Below, piece after piece: positions 47,047 through 59,362 of a DNA stretch of 64,000 nucleotides; the first letter of the stretch is position 1; each line of letters opens with the position of its first letter. Under the pieces are notes generated by a model. The model was not told the DNA's origin. It did not search any database and saw only the letters and a list, made by a program, of their open reading frames with translations. The DNA lies in NCBI GenBank assembly GCA_009760855.2, contig WPIO01000040.1:1762001-1826000 (forward strand), read 5' to 3'. The DNA comes from Cristatella mucedo. Its lineage: Eukaryota > Bryozoa > Phylactolaemata > Cristatellidae. The position numbers and the translations under genes are program-made.

Positions 47047-48400
47047 TTCGCATGTACCCATGTGTGCGAGTTTTTGGTGCAGTTAAAACCAGTGAGATTT
47101 ACCCACTAGCCATGGTCAAGTACGTTGTTATTATGTATGTGACAACACAGGTATTTGCTATGAAGCAAATTTCGATTATGCATTACGGCATTGCAGACGA
47201 AATGCTGCACGCAAACGATGCTTCACGAGCAGCTGCTCTCCAGCCGCCTTACTTTGCCAGAAGCGAGCGGGCCATCGATCGCCTCAACCCAGTCCGCAAC
47301 GCGCCTGCGTGAAAACTTCAGATTGAATGAGCTCGGCGGCCTCAGCAGCAAGATGCAGCCGCATCTTGCAGTCACTGCAGCATCATCCGGTCCGGGAGCC
47401 GGGACTCTGAGTTCCGCCGCCACTCCCTGCTGCAGCATCCGACTTTTGGAGTTCGGTGGTGTTACGCAACGGAGCAAATCTTTGCGGGCTTCTACCCGCT
47501 GCTCTGGCTAAGCAGAAAGGGTGGGGCACAGCTAGCACAGACCGCAGCCGCGTTAGCTTGGCGGGCGCGGCGTCGCAGCGATTTGGTCGAGCGTCCCATC
47601 GACGTCGTATCGTATCGGTCGATCGGGCAAAGTAAGGCGCTGCCATCCTTGCAAAGTACGAGGCAAGCCATTTTCAGAGTACGAGGTGCGAACTACGATT
47701 TTCGAAGTACGAACTGCGTTAGATGAACTAGGTAAGGCCGGTTCAAAGTTCAAAGTCAAAGCCCATTCGCACTCCAGTCTTTGGCTTAGCGAAAATGCTG
47801 TGCGGAAAATTGAGGCTGCGCTAGCCCCACCCGCTCCCGGTTCGGCTGATGTCGGCTGATACGAAAGTCGATGTCACGTGGTCGAGCCGCCCGAGTGTCG
47901 GGCGGTCGCGTCGCCACGGCTCTCGGTCCACCGCCTCGCTCTCGGTATGCCGCAGCCGACGGCCGAGCGAGCGTCGCCGTCCCGCCGTCCCGTCTGAGCT
48001 GCTGGTTCGAGCATTTGGCGGAGCTTTGGCCGTTGGCTGATTGGTGAGCGGCGTCGCCCGGCGGCGGCCCTGCGTCGTTGTGCGGCAGTCATTCCAGCAG
48101 CGGCCGTTCGGCGATCGTCGCCTCTGCCGGCTGTCGGCTGCTGTGTCGTGGGCAGACGAAATATTCTTCGTCTGGAAGTCTCCTGCTTTTTTGCTTGCAT
48201 ACTTTTGTCCCTGGCCGTTACAAACCAGGGGCCAAGGTGCTCGCTCTTCATCGAAAAAGTCGTGAGCTCGAATTCTGCAGTGCAGGACCGTCTTTTATCG
48301 CTTTATTGAGAGCGGCGGCTCAAGGCTCCTCTGCCGCTACACAAACGAGGCTGCGGTTGAGTCAGCTCAGCTTCTTTTTATGGCCAACCTGAAATGGATT
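47047..48400. other. No gene recognised within copy A
   Basis: CpG-rich between 47.8 and 48.2 kb (many cgccg and gtcgcc words), perhaps regulatory. Small Arg-rich frames on both strands have no recognisable content. Confidence 0.35.
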
Positions 48401-48802
48401 AGATCTTAGCAAGAGCAGTCTCAATCCGGACGACGGCTTCAGTTTGCCTAAATAGGGAGCGCCAAAATCCAGACGAAGCTCTCAGTCGTCTGCTCTCAGT
48501 CGTCTGCTCTCTGTCGTCTGCTCTCAATGGGACTGCAGAGCTGCCAGTCGCCGAGGTCGCAGTGAAAGCATGGAGTTGGCAAGAGGCGACAGTGCGAGCA
48601 ACAGCTAGAGCTGGATAAATGCATGGATACGCCGCAGTGTCGCCAGCGGTTGTACAGTGTTACAGCACCGCTGGCTCTACGGCTTACAATAAGGCGAGTC
48701 GTTGAGCGCCTAGAAGAAGGAGTAGAAGAAGAATGGGTCAAACCGAGTTCAAGTTCCTCTAGCCGAGACTGCTAAGGGCTCTTGGGACCGAGGCGGCCTT
48801 GC

Positions 48803-49275
<473 letters not shown>

Positions 49276-49276
49276 G

Positions 49277-49502
49277 ACCGGTGTGGATGCTGATGGGATG
49301 TTCCGAGCCTTCCCCTTGGCTTAGTGCACCAGGTCAGCAGCCCAGCTAGACCTGTCTGACCTCTGGAATTAGCAGCACACCTGCGCTCATCCGCCTGCAC
49401 CTGCATATCTGCTGGTCTATAGCCCGCGCTCGAAGGCTGAGCTGCGTCGTGCTGCTGCAGCAGCAGAAAGAGAGAGAGAGAGAGAGAGACAGAGAGACAG
49501 AG

Positions 49503-49543
<41 letters not shown>

Positions 49544-49762
49544 GACAGAGAGCGACAGAGAAAGAGACCGGTGTGGATGCTGATGGGATGTTCCGAGCCT
49601 TCCCCTTGGCTTAGTGCACCAGGTCAGCAGCCCAGCTAGACCTGTCTGACCTCTGAAATTAGCAGCACACCTGCGCTCATCCGCCTGCACCTGCATATCT
49701 GCTGGTCTATGGCCCGCGCTCGAAGGCTGCGCTGCGTCGTGCTGCTGCAGCAGCGTGCAGCA
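49277..49762. repeat. Direct duplication of ~190 bp with GA spacer
   Basis: 49,277-49,466 and 49,567-49,756 are nearly identical, both starting 'gaccggtgtggatgctgatg' and ending 'gcgtcgtgctgctgcagcag'. Each is preceded by 'agagcgacagagaaaga' or similar. GA repeat separates them, so the unit probably duplicated together with repeat. Confidence 0.9.
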
Positions 49763-50439
49763 CGACGCAGCGCCGAAGCTCGGATTCGCCGGATTTGCTG
49801 CTGCAGCTAAACAGCGAAAAACAGCAGCAGCTGGCAAACCCGGTCGTTTCCACGTGGCCTCAAACTGGGCCGTGCGCGCCTCAGTAATCCTCTACCGACA
49901 CAAGTAGTGAAAACTCGCTGCGGCGGTGGACGAGCGGGCGGTGCGGTGCTGGTGAGTAGTCGGCACCTAGTTTGTCGAGTACTTAGCGCCAAACGCGCTA
50001 TGGAACCTTCGGAAAAGCTGCTTACCGACAGACTGCATGGCCAGCGACCTGGGTGCGTCAGCTGGCAAAGTTGCCATGGTTACCGGGTCGGCTCACCTGT
50101 TTGGAGTGCTCACTGGCCACGTACTGTGCATGTGGCTGGCACAGCCGTACTACAATCGTGTTCGTAATCGTCTCGCAATTGTCGACAGGACACCCTCGCT
50201 AATCCATGCGCGGAGCAAGGATTTGAACTTAGGAAAGAAAGGGTAAATCTGTGAGCTTCTGCAGCGTGCGCCAAGTCGCCTGTTGAAGCTCTGCATCGTC
50301 ATCCGTCAGTCGCAAATTGGCTGCAGTGTGCAGGGTGAAGGTTGCTACGGCTCGTCTGCTGCCGTGGAAATTAAATGTATTTCTCCCCAGTGTATTTAGC
50401 CTCGATCGTTTGCCCGTTCGATGGAATCGATGGGTACCT

Positions 50440-50615
<176 letters not shown>

Positions 50616-50760
50616 CGAGCTGCTTGTAGGCGCTTGAATGTTGGAGGCAGCAACTCGAAGCGGCCCGCCGACGGAAGAAGTCAATCTCGCGTGTCTCTGC
50701 CTCCACGTGGTTTGCTTTAGTTCATGCTCGTCGGATGCCTCGCATCCTTTGAAGCTCCTC

Positions 50761-50761
<1 letters not shown>

Positions 50762-50801
<40 letters not shown>

Positions 50802-50845
50802 CTCTCTCTCTCTCCGTCTCGCTCTCTCTCTCTCTTTCTCTCTCC
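50762..50845. repeat. (CT)n microsatellite
   Basis: CT run with CGT interruptions. Confidence 0.9.
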
Positions 50846-51379
50846 TGCTTACGGTATGCGCATATCGAGACTTGAAATGAGGTACATTCTTGTGCGGTCA
50901 AAACTAGTTGCCGTGCGTGTTTATGTTCGGTTAAACCATTCCTGTTAGTGGCGAGATAATAATTTGGAAAGAAAAGGTATGGACATTTAATTTATAGCGA
51001 TTGAGCTGAAACATTTTTCTTATGGAAAACCTAAGCGGCTTTCGTTTTCCTTCGTGTTGACAATCCTAAAATTAAAACCCATTTTCGGAGTTTGAGTGAT
51101 CGAGGCAATAGTTAAGGCACGGCAGTCTCATGCCAGTAGTAGCATTGAAGGAGCAGCGATGAGCGGCAGAGAGCCAAAAGTGCCCGAATCGGAGGATGAA
51201 GAAAGGACCGTCGCACAAGTTTCTTTAGAGTCGAATTCACAAATTACACGCCGCGAATGCCATTTAAGAAAAAGAAAGGAACGGACATATTTATTATCCC
51301 CGCAAGAGCTTCGCTGAAGCTTATACTGCGGTAGCAGCTGACCTAAGCATAACGGAGCCAGGCTCCCGCCGCATACAAC

Positions 51380-51462
51380 GGAAGCCAGCGCTCGCAGGTA
51401 ACTAACGGTTGCTAGCGCTCGAAGGTAACTATCGGTAGCGCTCGCAGGTAACGCTCACCTCT
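51380..51462. repeat. Three-copy short tandem repeat
   Basis: Three units of about 25-30 bp containing 'agcgctcgcaggtaac' or the variant 'agcgctcgaaggtaac'. Confidence 0.75.
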
Positions 51463-51959
51463 CTTATCTTTGACAGCCGAGCCTTCAGGCCCCTTCAAGC
51501 TTTTTAGCGAGGGAGAAATGCAGATTGAATTCATGGCTGTCAAAGGCTCGTCGAGAGGTCACTGTCCACGATATCCGCCCAGTCGCGGCCGGCCCAGGTA
51601 ACGTGCACATTTCTGCAGGACAGCTAAGCGTAGGTTTCGCAGAAAAGCGGCAAAAGTGCGCAACTTCTACTCTTAGCCTTAGTTTTTCCTGCTCAGAGTG
51701 GTTCGCTTTTACTTATCGGCGATATCTACAGAAAGTTGGCCGACATCTAGGGGCTCGTACAGCGATGCCGACACGATAAGTTTGAATAGATCAAACCCTA
51801 CTCTGACGGGTATAACGACAGTTACAGCTCAACGTTGTCTGCATAGATGAATGGGACTATCACTGCCGTGAGCCTGAAGGATAATCGCAAGGGGTACTTT
51901 ATATATTTGATATGAGAATGGCAGCTGACGAGAGAAAGGCGGCGCCCCGAGCGTAGTTG

Positions 51960-52110
51960 ACCCTGATCAGCGGGATCTTGCGAATAAAGTCATCAAACTC
52001 TAAGGATCGGCCGAGGAGAGCCGTGGCTGCTGCAGTGATGACGCTACTACTGTTTCTCAGGATCGCGATCAGTCACCTGCCATTGCTCTTCGGTGCGTAG
52101 AATTTCCAAG
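51960..52110 (-). pseudogene. Frameshifted partner of the conserved exon in copy B
   Basis: Minus strand: after an acceptor-like ACTTTAAG, the frame LEILRTEEQWQVTD matches FGIQRAEEQLHATN in copy B. One extra base then shifts the frame, after which SSSVITAAATALLGRSLEFD matches SSAITAAATILFDRSPVFD. A deletion of about 70 bp follows. Similarity in two frames around a 1-nt insertion suggests former coding sequence. Confidence 0.4.
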
Positions 52111-52267
52111 CTTAAAGTTAGGGTAAAACCGTCACGGTAGGCCCGTTCTCAAACGAGCTCCAATAGTCACTCAACGGAAACCTCTCTGAAACTACCTCGC
52201 ACAGCCCAAAGATCTTAAAGTATACTTAGGAACGTAGGTTAACTTCCGGTCACGCACACCTCAATCT

Positions 52268-52318
<51 letters not shown>
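52268..52318. repeat. (CT)n microsatellite
   Basis: About 50 bp CT run. Copy B has only a short 'tctctctc' at the matching site (about 61.44 kb). Confidence 0.9.
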
Positions 52319-52320
<2 letters not shown>

Positions 52321-52618
52321 CTGTATCTCATCATCGCTGTCTCTCTCGAATCTCACTCTGCAAGAGACTATATAGACAAGAGTTATCCTTTTAACTTTAC
52401 TCTTTACTTTCCCCGTCCGTCTATCATTCTGTCCGTCTGACCGCCACCTGCGTGCGTCTTCTCACCGTGAACAGAGTTTCAGGTGGCAGTGTGCCCTAGG
52501 AATTCATTGCCATGGTCACACTGGAGCTTACCAGGAAGGCATTCAGCACAATGTAATTTTCTGAAGATAGCACCAGCTTGGTTTCCCTGCATTAGAGAAT
52601 AGGCCGTCTTAAGGTGAA

Positions 52619-52660
52619 TGAGCTGCCTGGTACGACCAGCTGGCTGGTCGTACCAGGCAG
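52619..52660. repeat. Perfect 20-bp inverted repeat, 2-nt spacer
   Basis: Left arm AGCTGCCTGGTACGACCAGC and its exact reverse complement, separated by TG. A weaker version (gcctggtac...taccaggc) persists at the matching spot in copy B, about 61.69-61.73 kb. Confidence 0.9.
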
Positions 52661-53202
52661 CTGCCATGCCGAGCCGTCGGCGCCGGCTACTTGCACACGA
52701 CGAAGTAAGTGGCTTAGACAGCCACCATTTTTCGTAGCCACCACCACGTATCCGGTATTTCTCAACTCGTGCGCGACATGGTCTAGCATGTGAGGCTACC
52801 ATGCTGGCTGCTGCTACTGCTACTTTACTTGTCGAATAGGTGGCGTATCATTCACCGCACTTGCGCTCGTATTAGGCGCTAGAAATAGCGCGTGCCAGCA
52901 TACAATTGGCGTAAAAAGTTAGTTTAAAGCGGATTTTTAGAACTTGGAGATACCTCAATGAGTTTCTTTTTGAATATTCCTGAAAAGGTCCATCTCTCTG
53001 AAGAAACTGCGGATGCTGCATTGCATCCCGGATGATCAACGGAGAAAACTTCTTACTTACTCGGACCCACCGGCCACGTGGCTGTTTGGTTAGTCAAAGT
53101 ACGCAGACAATGTGTTTTCGCACTGACTCGCAGGATGCACCCGGCGACTTGACTTGGCCACTTCATACCGGCTGAACTGCTGGCTGCACCAGTTTCCGTC
53201 TC

Positions 53203-53988
53203 CTCTTCGCTTCCCTCCTTCCTTTCCTTCCTTTCCTTCCTTTCCTTCCTTTCCTTCCTTTCCTTCCTTTCCTTCCTTTCCTTCCTTTCTTTCCTTCCTT
53301 TCCTTCCTTTCCTTCCTTTCCTTCCTTTTTCCTTCCTTTCCTTCTTTTCCTTCCTTTCCTTTCCTTTCCCTTCCTTTCCCTTCCTTTCCTTCCTTTCCTT
53401 CCTTTCCTTCCTTTCCTTCCTTTCCTTCCTTTCCTTCCTTTCCTTCCTTTCCTTCCTTTCCTTCCTTTCCTTCCTTTCCTTCCTTTCCTTCCTTTCCTTC
53501 CCTTTCCTTCCCTTTCCTTCCCTTTCCTTCCCTTTCCTTCCCTTTCCTTCCCTTTCCTTCCCTTTCCTTCCCTTCCCTCCCTTTCCTTCCCTTTCCTTCC
53601 CTTTCCTTCCCTTTCCTTCCCTTTCCTTTCCTTTCCTTCCTTTCCTTCCTTTCCTTCCTTTCCTTCCCTTTCCTTCCCTTTCCTTCCCTTTCCTTCCCTT
53701 TCCTTCCCTTTCCTTCCCTTTCCTTCCCTTTCCTTCCCTTCCCTTCCTTCCCCTTTCCTTCCCTTTCCTTCCCTTTCCTTCCCTTTCCTTCCCTTTCCTT
53801 CCCTTTCCTTCCCTTTCCTTCCCTTTCCTTCCCTTTCCTTCCCTTTCCTTCCCTTTCCTTCCCTTTCCTTCCCTTTCCTTCCCTTTCCTTCCCTTTCCTT
53901 CCCTTTCCTTCCCTTTCCTTCCTTTCCTTCCCTTTCCTTTCCTTTCTTTCCTTCCTTTCCTTCCTTTCCTTCCTTTCCTTCCTTCCTC
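53203..53988. repeat. Long polypyrimidine tract, (CTTTC CTTC)n and 10-bp units
   Basis: About 785 bp in which the plus strand is almost only C and T. It is built from 9-bp CCTTCCTTT and 10-bp CCTTCCCTTT units in alternating blocks. The Lys/Gly/Arg-rich minus frame and Ser/Phe/Pro-rich plus frame are artefacts. Confidence 0.97.
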
Positions 53989-54184
53989 GCGCTTCCTTCG
54001 CTTCTAGACGGTCTGGATCTCTGACATAATATTTGTATCGTTATAGTATTTATTATTTGTATCGTTAATAATATTTGTATCGCTAGACGGAACCTGTCAT
54101 CGAATCCATGCAACGAGCGTCGAGCTTCAAGCTTCGGTTTGAATGGTTTTTGGGTGCACTGTAGAAGCTCTACAGCATAATATA

Positions 54185-54345
54185 ATATTATGCAATATAA
54201 TTAATTTGTATAGCGTCCCAAAGAGAACGTCATCTCTATTTGGGCGCTTCACATATGCCTCAGGGCTCGAGCCCACGACCTCGACCGGACCTTGCTCGGA
54301 GCTAGCACCATCTTAACTAACCGCTGGACCAAACCAGCTCGGCAC
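54185..54345 (-). mobile_element. SINE (family S1), minus
   Basis: AT-rich tail, 'ttgtatagcgtcccaaagag', 'gggcgcttcacatatgcctc', 'gggctcgagcccacgacctc', then 'ccgctggaccaaaccagctc'. Confidence 0.8.
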
Positions 54346-54914
54346 CCACTTAGCCTAAGGGTAAGTAAGCCGCTAGCTTATTACGGCATTGCGTTTGCTA
54401 GTTCTATTCCGATAGAAGGCGATTCTTTATTGTCCAGCGCACGCGGAGGGGTTGCAACGTGCTACCCTAATATAAATAATAATGAATAAATGAATAATAA
54501 ATAATAATTATAAATAATGAGCTAATCGGCGTATCTTTTGTGCAGTCTCTGTGTTCACTTGAACTCTGCTATGTATGGTTTGCTTCTATTATCGGCTAGC
54601 TTCAAAAAGCTGGCCAAAATCTCGGGACACATATGGCAATGCAGAATATATTTTTTAATACGTCACTTAAGCTCTGTCACCAAGGAAAGCGAGGCTGTTT
54701 CTAGGCCTCAGGTCAGTTGTGGTGCTATGACGGCCAGGCTGTAATAATAGTGATAATAATAACAAAAATAACTAGCGCTCACTGCCTGCTGAATCGCTTC
54801 GCTGAGTCAAAATCGAATTCCACGGCTATAAACAACACTCCCAGAAGTACAGGTCGCTATCTTGCCTCGTGACGAAAAGACGACGGTCTTTCTTGCTTTA
54901 ATTAGTAGGAATTA
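54346..54914. other. No gene recognised
   Basis: Includes an AT-rich (AATA)n patch at 54,470-54,520. Nothing else supportable. Confidence 0.35.
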
Positions 54915-57110
54915 TAAATAATAAAATAAGGGTAAAACATCTGTATAGTGCCCTCAGAGAACTTAGTCCCTTTCTAAACACTCTCTTGCTGTAAAGGAGC
55001 ATGATCAGGTGGTTAATAATAGCAAGCGCAGTGTCAGCAAAGATAACGTGGTTAAAGTTGAAGTGAACAGGGTCAGCATGCAAATGTAGTTAGTGGCCGA
55101 ATGCACAGTGTCAACACGCACAAGTACACAAAGAACGAAACGCAAGGAGCCACCAAATGCCGTAACAAATAGTTTCGTATTTATCTTTCTTTTAGATGTC
55201 ATCAAGTTAGGAGATGTCGTGGCGTCAGTCGGGAGTGAGTTCCAGGAATTGGGAGCATGCGAACTAAAGGCACGGCCTTGAAAGGATTCAAGTTTCGTAC
55301 AAGGTGTAGCTAGTAGGTAAATGATTTAATTCAGAAAGGCAGGTGGTACAATACCCAGCCAGCCTGGTGGCGGAGTAGTACTGATAGGTAAATAATAAAT
55401 ACTAGCTGATTCAACAGCCTCTTTGCATAGTGACAGATGAGCCTTTACGGCTATCGCCACCACTTGCAGCTGCAATAAAGGATCACCCACCGCAGGATTG
55501 GAACCCACGCCATCGGGACCTAAGTATTCAAGAGCAACCGCCTTACCTAGTGTGCCATCACGGTGCACACTAGGCTGGAGCCAGAAAATAAAGGGACCTA
55601 AAAGTGACAGAATATTGAAGTAAATACGTTACTTGATTGGGAGCCAGTGCAGGTGGGTGAGAAGCGGTGTGATGTGGCAACTGCACAGCTCTCGACAGAC
55701 AAGAGCAGCTGCATAGTTTTACACCAACTGTAAGCCCCTGGTTGCACACGCAGGTAGGCCAGCGAGCGGTGCACTTTCGGAAATGGAGAGGGATGTCATA
55801 AATGCGCGACCAATTTGGATAAAGTAGCCCTGTCAGAGCAACATCGAATTGTAGCAATGTGACGTGGAGCTAGAATTTGGTCAACTTCGCTGTGGAGCCG
55901 ATGTGCCATCTAGAGATCTAGATGATACATCTAGATGTGTCATCTATCATCTACTTTGGAGCAGGATTTCTAAATCTCGTGCATACATGCAACCGGAGAT
56001 ATGCTGGCAGAGCCGATTTTGAACGATAGGTATTTCAATCTCTGCGTTACACTTGGTTTTCCCATAGCTAGTAAGTTGGTTTTGTCGTCATTTATCCTGA
56101 GAATGTATCGCTGTCATCCATGTGCAGATGTCAGCAATGCATTCAGCGAGAGTGCGTAGAGACATCGACGTGCTGCAGGGCCTGGAGGGATCAAAGCAAA
56201 GGTACAACTGAGCGTCGTCTGCATAGAAGTGAAAGCCAAGGTTGTGCTTGGCGATCACATTGGAAAGTGGGTGAGTATATACTGAAAAGAAGCTGACCAA
56301 GCACAGAGCCCTTCAGTTCCCCATACTTCAGTGATTCCTCGGATCACCATTTTCCGTTCGCATAAATTATCTGGAGTCTCCCATTGGGATAGGACTTACT
56401 TGATTGCACTGCCGTGCCTGTGATACTCCGGCGAGATAAGAGGTGATACGAGAAGGATTTGGTGATCGATAGTGTCAAATGCTGCAGAAAGATCAGGCAA
56501 AATAAGCAGAGATACTTTACGTAAGTCTGCATTCCTGAGAAGGTCGTTGTAAATTCTAAGCAATGCTGACTCTGTGGAGTGATTACCTCTTCCACCAGAC
56601 TGTTACTTACTTGCTCGGTAGTTTTAAAGTTTTAATGTAAGAGTGATTTGCTGATTTGTCGCAACCCGTTCCAGTGTCTTCAGTAGGAGCGTTAGATGGC
56701 CGAAGCTGGTCAGAAGCTGCTCAAGCTGCTCGCTTGAGGACTTGAACGTGAGAGCTGATCCCTGCCGGTGGAACAAGTTCAAGGTCATAAGTTCAGAATA
56801 TGCAGGGTGAAGCATTTAAGAAATAGCCAGGCATTGCGACTTGGAGAAAGTGCAGAGGGCGATCTTTTATTGCTTATTGCACTTGGTTTAGTGTCATTTT
56901 CTAGTTAGTGGCCCTAACAACAGCCTTTTTGAAAAAGCTAGGGACGTGTCACGTAGCTAAGGGCATATTTAGAATGTTAGCTATGCATGCCAGTAGCAGA
57001 TCTATGCGTCGTACAAGTAGGACCATGGGTATGGAGTTCAGAGAACTAGTTGTATTCTTTGATTGGGAGATGAGTTTCAGGATGAGGTCACTCGAAGTCT
57101 CCTCATCGTG
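54915..57110 (-). mobile_element. LINE-A relative, long decayed copy, minus
   Basis: From the reversed tail (54,940-54,990) through 3' UTR and C-terminus to the RT. Minus frames show VYTHPLSNVIAKHNLGFHFY then YADDAQLYLCFDP (about 56.2 kb, YADD intact), a frameshifted [16 protein letters not shown] (about 56.47 kb), and further upstream RT and pre-RT sequence to about 57.1 kb. A tRNA-headed SINE (55.40-55.57 kb) interrupts it. Stops and frameshifts throughout. Confidence 0.8.
55395..55567 (-). mobile_element. tRNA-derived SINE of a second family
   Basis: Minus strand: 'gatggcacactaggtaaggc' (A-box-like), 'aatacttaggtcccgatggc' and 'gtgggttccaatcctgcgg' (B-box). It interrupts the LINE-A relative. 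The head differs from family S1. Confidence 0.6.
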
Positions 57111-57585
57111 GACATTAAGTAGCAAGGTGAAACAAAACTCTGGATTTAGGTTCTGAGCTTCAGACCGATGCCTGCTGCAGCAGTGAAGCTTGAACTCGCT
57201 AGCTTCAGATTGCGTTGTAGACAGGAGTTGTGTGCATAAAGTAAGTGCAGCCCGAGGCTAAGTAAGCAGACCTTCTGACACGTGACTAGCACGCACGACT
57301 AGCACAGCCACGACTAGATCACGTTCAAGCTGCCGACGTTAGATCATGGAAGCAATGAGAAAAAGTGTGGCAGGGCCTTTGGAATCATTCTGAGTGAACG
57401 CCTTATCAAGAAAAGCTTAGGAGCAATGATGGCGCGATATCAAAGCACCCCTATAGCAAGTTGTCTTTGGTGCTCATCCTGCCAGGATTGCACCGCACAA
57501 TTTCAAAGAAATGTTTTGAATTCAGCAACTCATAATTTACTATTGCACCTGATACCCAGTTACGAGGCTCAAAAACAGAGCTCGG

Positions 57586-58212
57586 TCAAAGGTTTGACGA
57601 CAAGCTTGCCGGCAATCCCTTGCCTATGTTCTCCCCAATTTGTTCCGTGCCTGTAGGCTTGACAGTTTGTCCCTTGCCTGTAGGTTTGCTGCTGTGTCCC
57701 TTGTCTTTGGGCTTGACAGTTTGTCCCTTGCCTGTAGGTTCGCTGCTGTGTCCCTTGTCTTTGGGCTTGATAGTTTTTGTCCCTTGCCTTTAGGTTCGCT
57801 GCTGTGTCCCTTGCCTTTGGGCTTGACAGTTTGTCCCTTGCCTTTAGGTTCGCTGCTATGTCCCTTGTTTTCGAGCTTGACAGTTTGTTTCTTGCCAGTA
57901 GGTTTGCTGCGTTGTCTCTTGTCTTTGGGCTTGACAGTTTGTCCCTTGCCTGTAGGTTCGCTGCTGTGTCCCTTGTCTTTGGGCTTGATAGTTTTTGTCC
58001 CTTGCCTTTAGGTTCGCTGCTGTGTCCCTTGCCTTCGGGCTTGACAGTTTGTTTCTTGCCAGTAGGTTTGCTGCTTTGTCTCTTGTCTTCGGGCTTGACA
58101 GTTTGTTCCTTGCCAGTAGGTTCGCTGCTGTGTTCCTTGTCTTCGGGCTTGGCAGTTTGTCCCTTGCCAGTAGGTTCGCTGCTGTGTTTCTTGTCGGCAG
58201 AGTAAGGCATTA
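57586..58212 (-). pseudogene. Paralogue of the 9-residue-repeat gene, decayed
   Basis: Minus strand, about 21 units of 27 nt arranged as 54-nt pairs (HSSEPTGKG + QTVKPEDKG). The tail TGTEQIGENIGKGLPASLSS ends with NL-stop at 57586, matching GENVSKGLPASWTSNV of copy A. Two identical 2-nt insertions ('gatagtttttgtccc' near 57.77 and 57.99 kb) push the frame off twice. The signal-peptide exon, 5' UTR, TATA box and AATAAA are absent. The conserved tail frame confirms which of the six open frames was the real one. Confidence 0.75.
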
Positions 58213-59139
58213 GTAAGGATAAGTAGCAGACTCGGTTTTCCGAACACCTGGACCGGAAGGTGACGGAAATGACGAATGACGAGATACAGTCAGTAATTAA
58301 CAGCTAATTTCAAAAATAAATCTGGCAGAGCCAAATTACCGTTGACCGGATGTTGTGTGACCCCTTCACTTTTAAGGTTATATCGTGAACCGGAGCCTCG
58401 AGCCCCTTCGATTGGATGCTCGGCAAAGAGAGGCTATTACGGCTTTCCTGTTTCGTAATTGTTTCGGATGCATCATTTTTCCTCGAAGCTTGCACATGTG
58501 GACAGAGGCGCTACTAGCCAGTTATGTCAGACATCCTAACTGTGAAAATTTACTTACTTCAGTTTGCTGACGACCAGGCATCGGAATTCAGGACTTCTGG
58601 CAAAATAGCTTGAAAAGGGACAGTCCAAAATCGAAAGACTTGAGCTGACGGACACATACTCTCAATTTGACGTTCGTACTCGCTATGGCTATCTACAGAC
58701 TGTAGAGGGTATCTTGAATTTTGACCTAGAAATTAAAGTCATCAGGCAAATGTTACATCCGGTGGGTTCAACAGCCAGGTCGCTCGGAGTCAAGAGTTCA
58801 TTAGAGTGGGGCCGCTGTGATGTCTTTAAAAAAATGAGCCAATGACATACTAATAATCACTATTATCCAAATCAGTTTTAATAATTCTCATAATTTTGCT
58901 TTCTTAACTACAATCAAGTCTCCCTCTTACTTCCAGTAAAAAAATCTTATTTAACGACACAGCTAACACACAATACTCTAGCGCCGATAATCATCTTGAA
59001 ACACAACCACCTGTATACCTCGCCAGAGTTTAAGGGACTCAACTTTTCTAATTCTCAATAACGGTATTCGAGTAACCTTGACTCTTTTGATTGCTCTCTT
59101 GCGCCTAAGAAATTCATCTCTCTCATCATTTATCTCTTC

Positions 59140-59140
59140 A

Positions 59141-59221
<81 letters not shown>

Positions 59222-59267
59222 ACCCCTCCCTCTCTGTCTCTGTCTGTCTCTGTCTTTCTCCCTCGCT

Positions 59268-59332
<65 letters not shown>

Positions 59333-59362
59333 CCTCCCTCTCCTCCCCCCTCTCTCTCTCAG
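59140..59362. repeat. (CT)n microsatellite in copy B
   Basis: Two CT runs separated by 'ctacccctccctctctgtc'. Positional match to 43.37 kb in copy A. Confidence 0.95.

Noticed and set aside
53163-54113. 316-residue Lys/Gly/Arg/Glu-rich minus-strand frame
   Set aside because: Produced entirely by the polypyrimidine tract; no exon signals or non-repeat domain.
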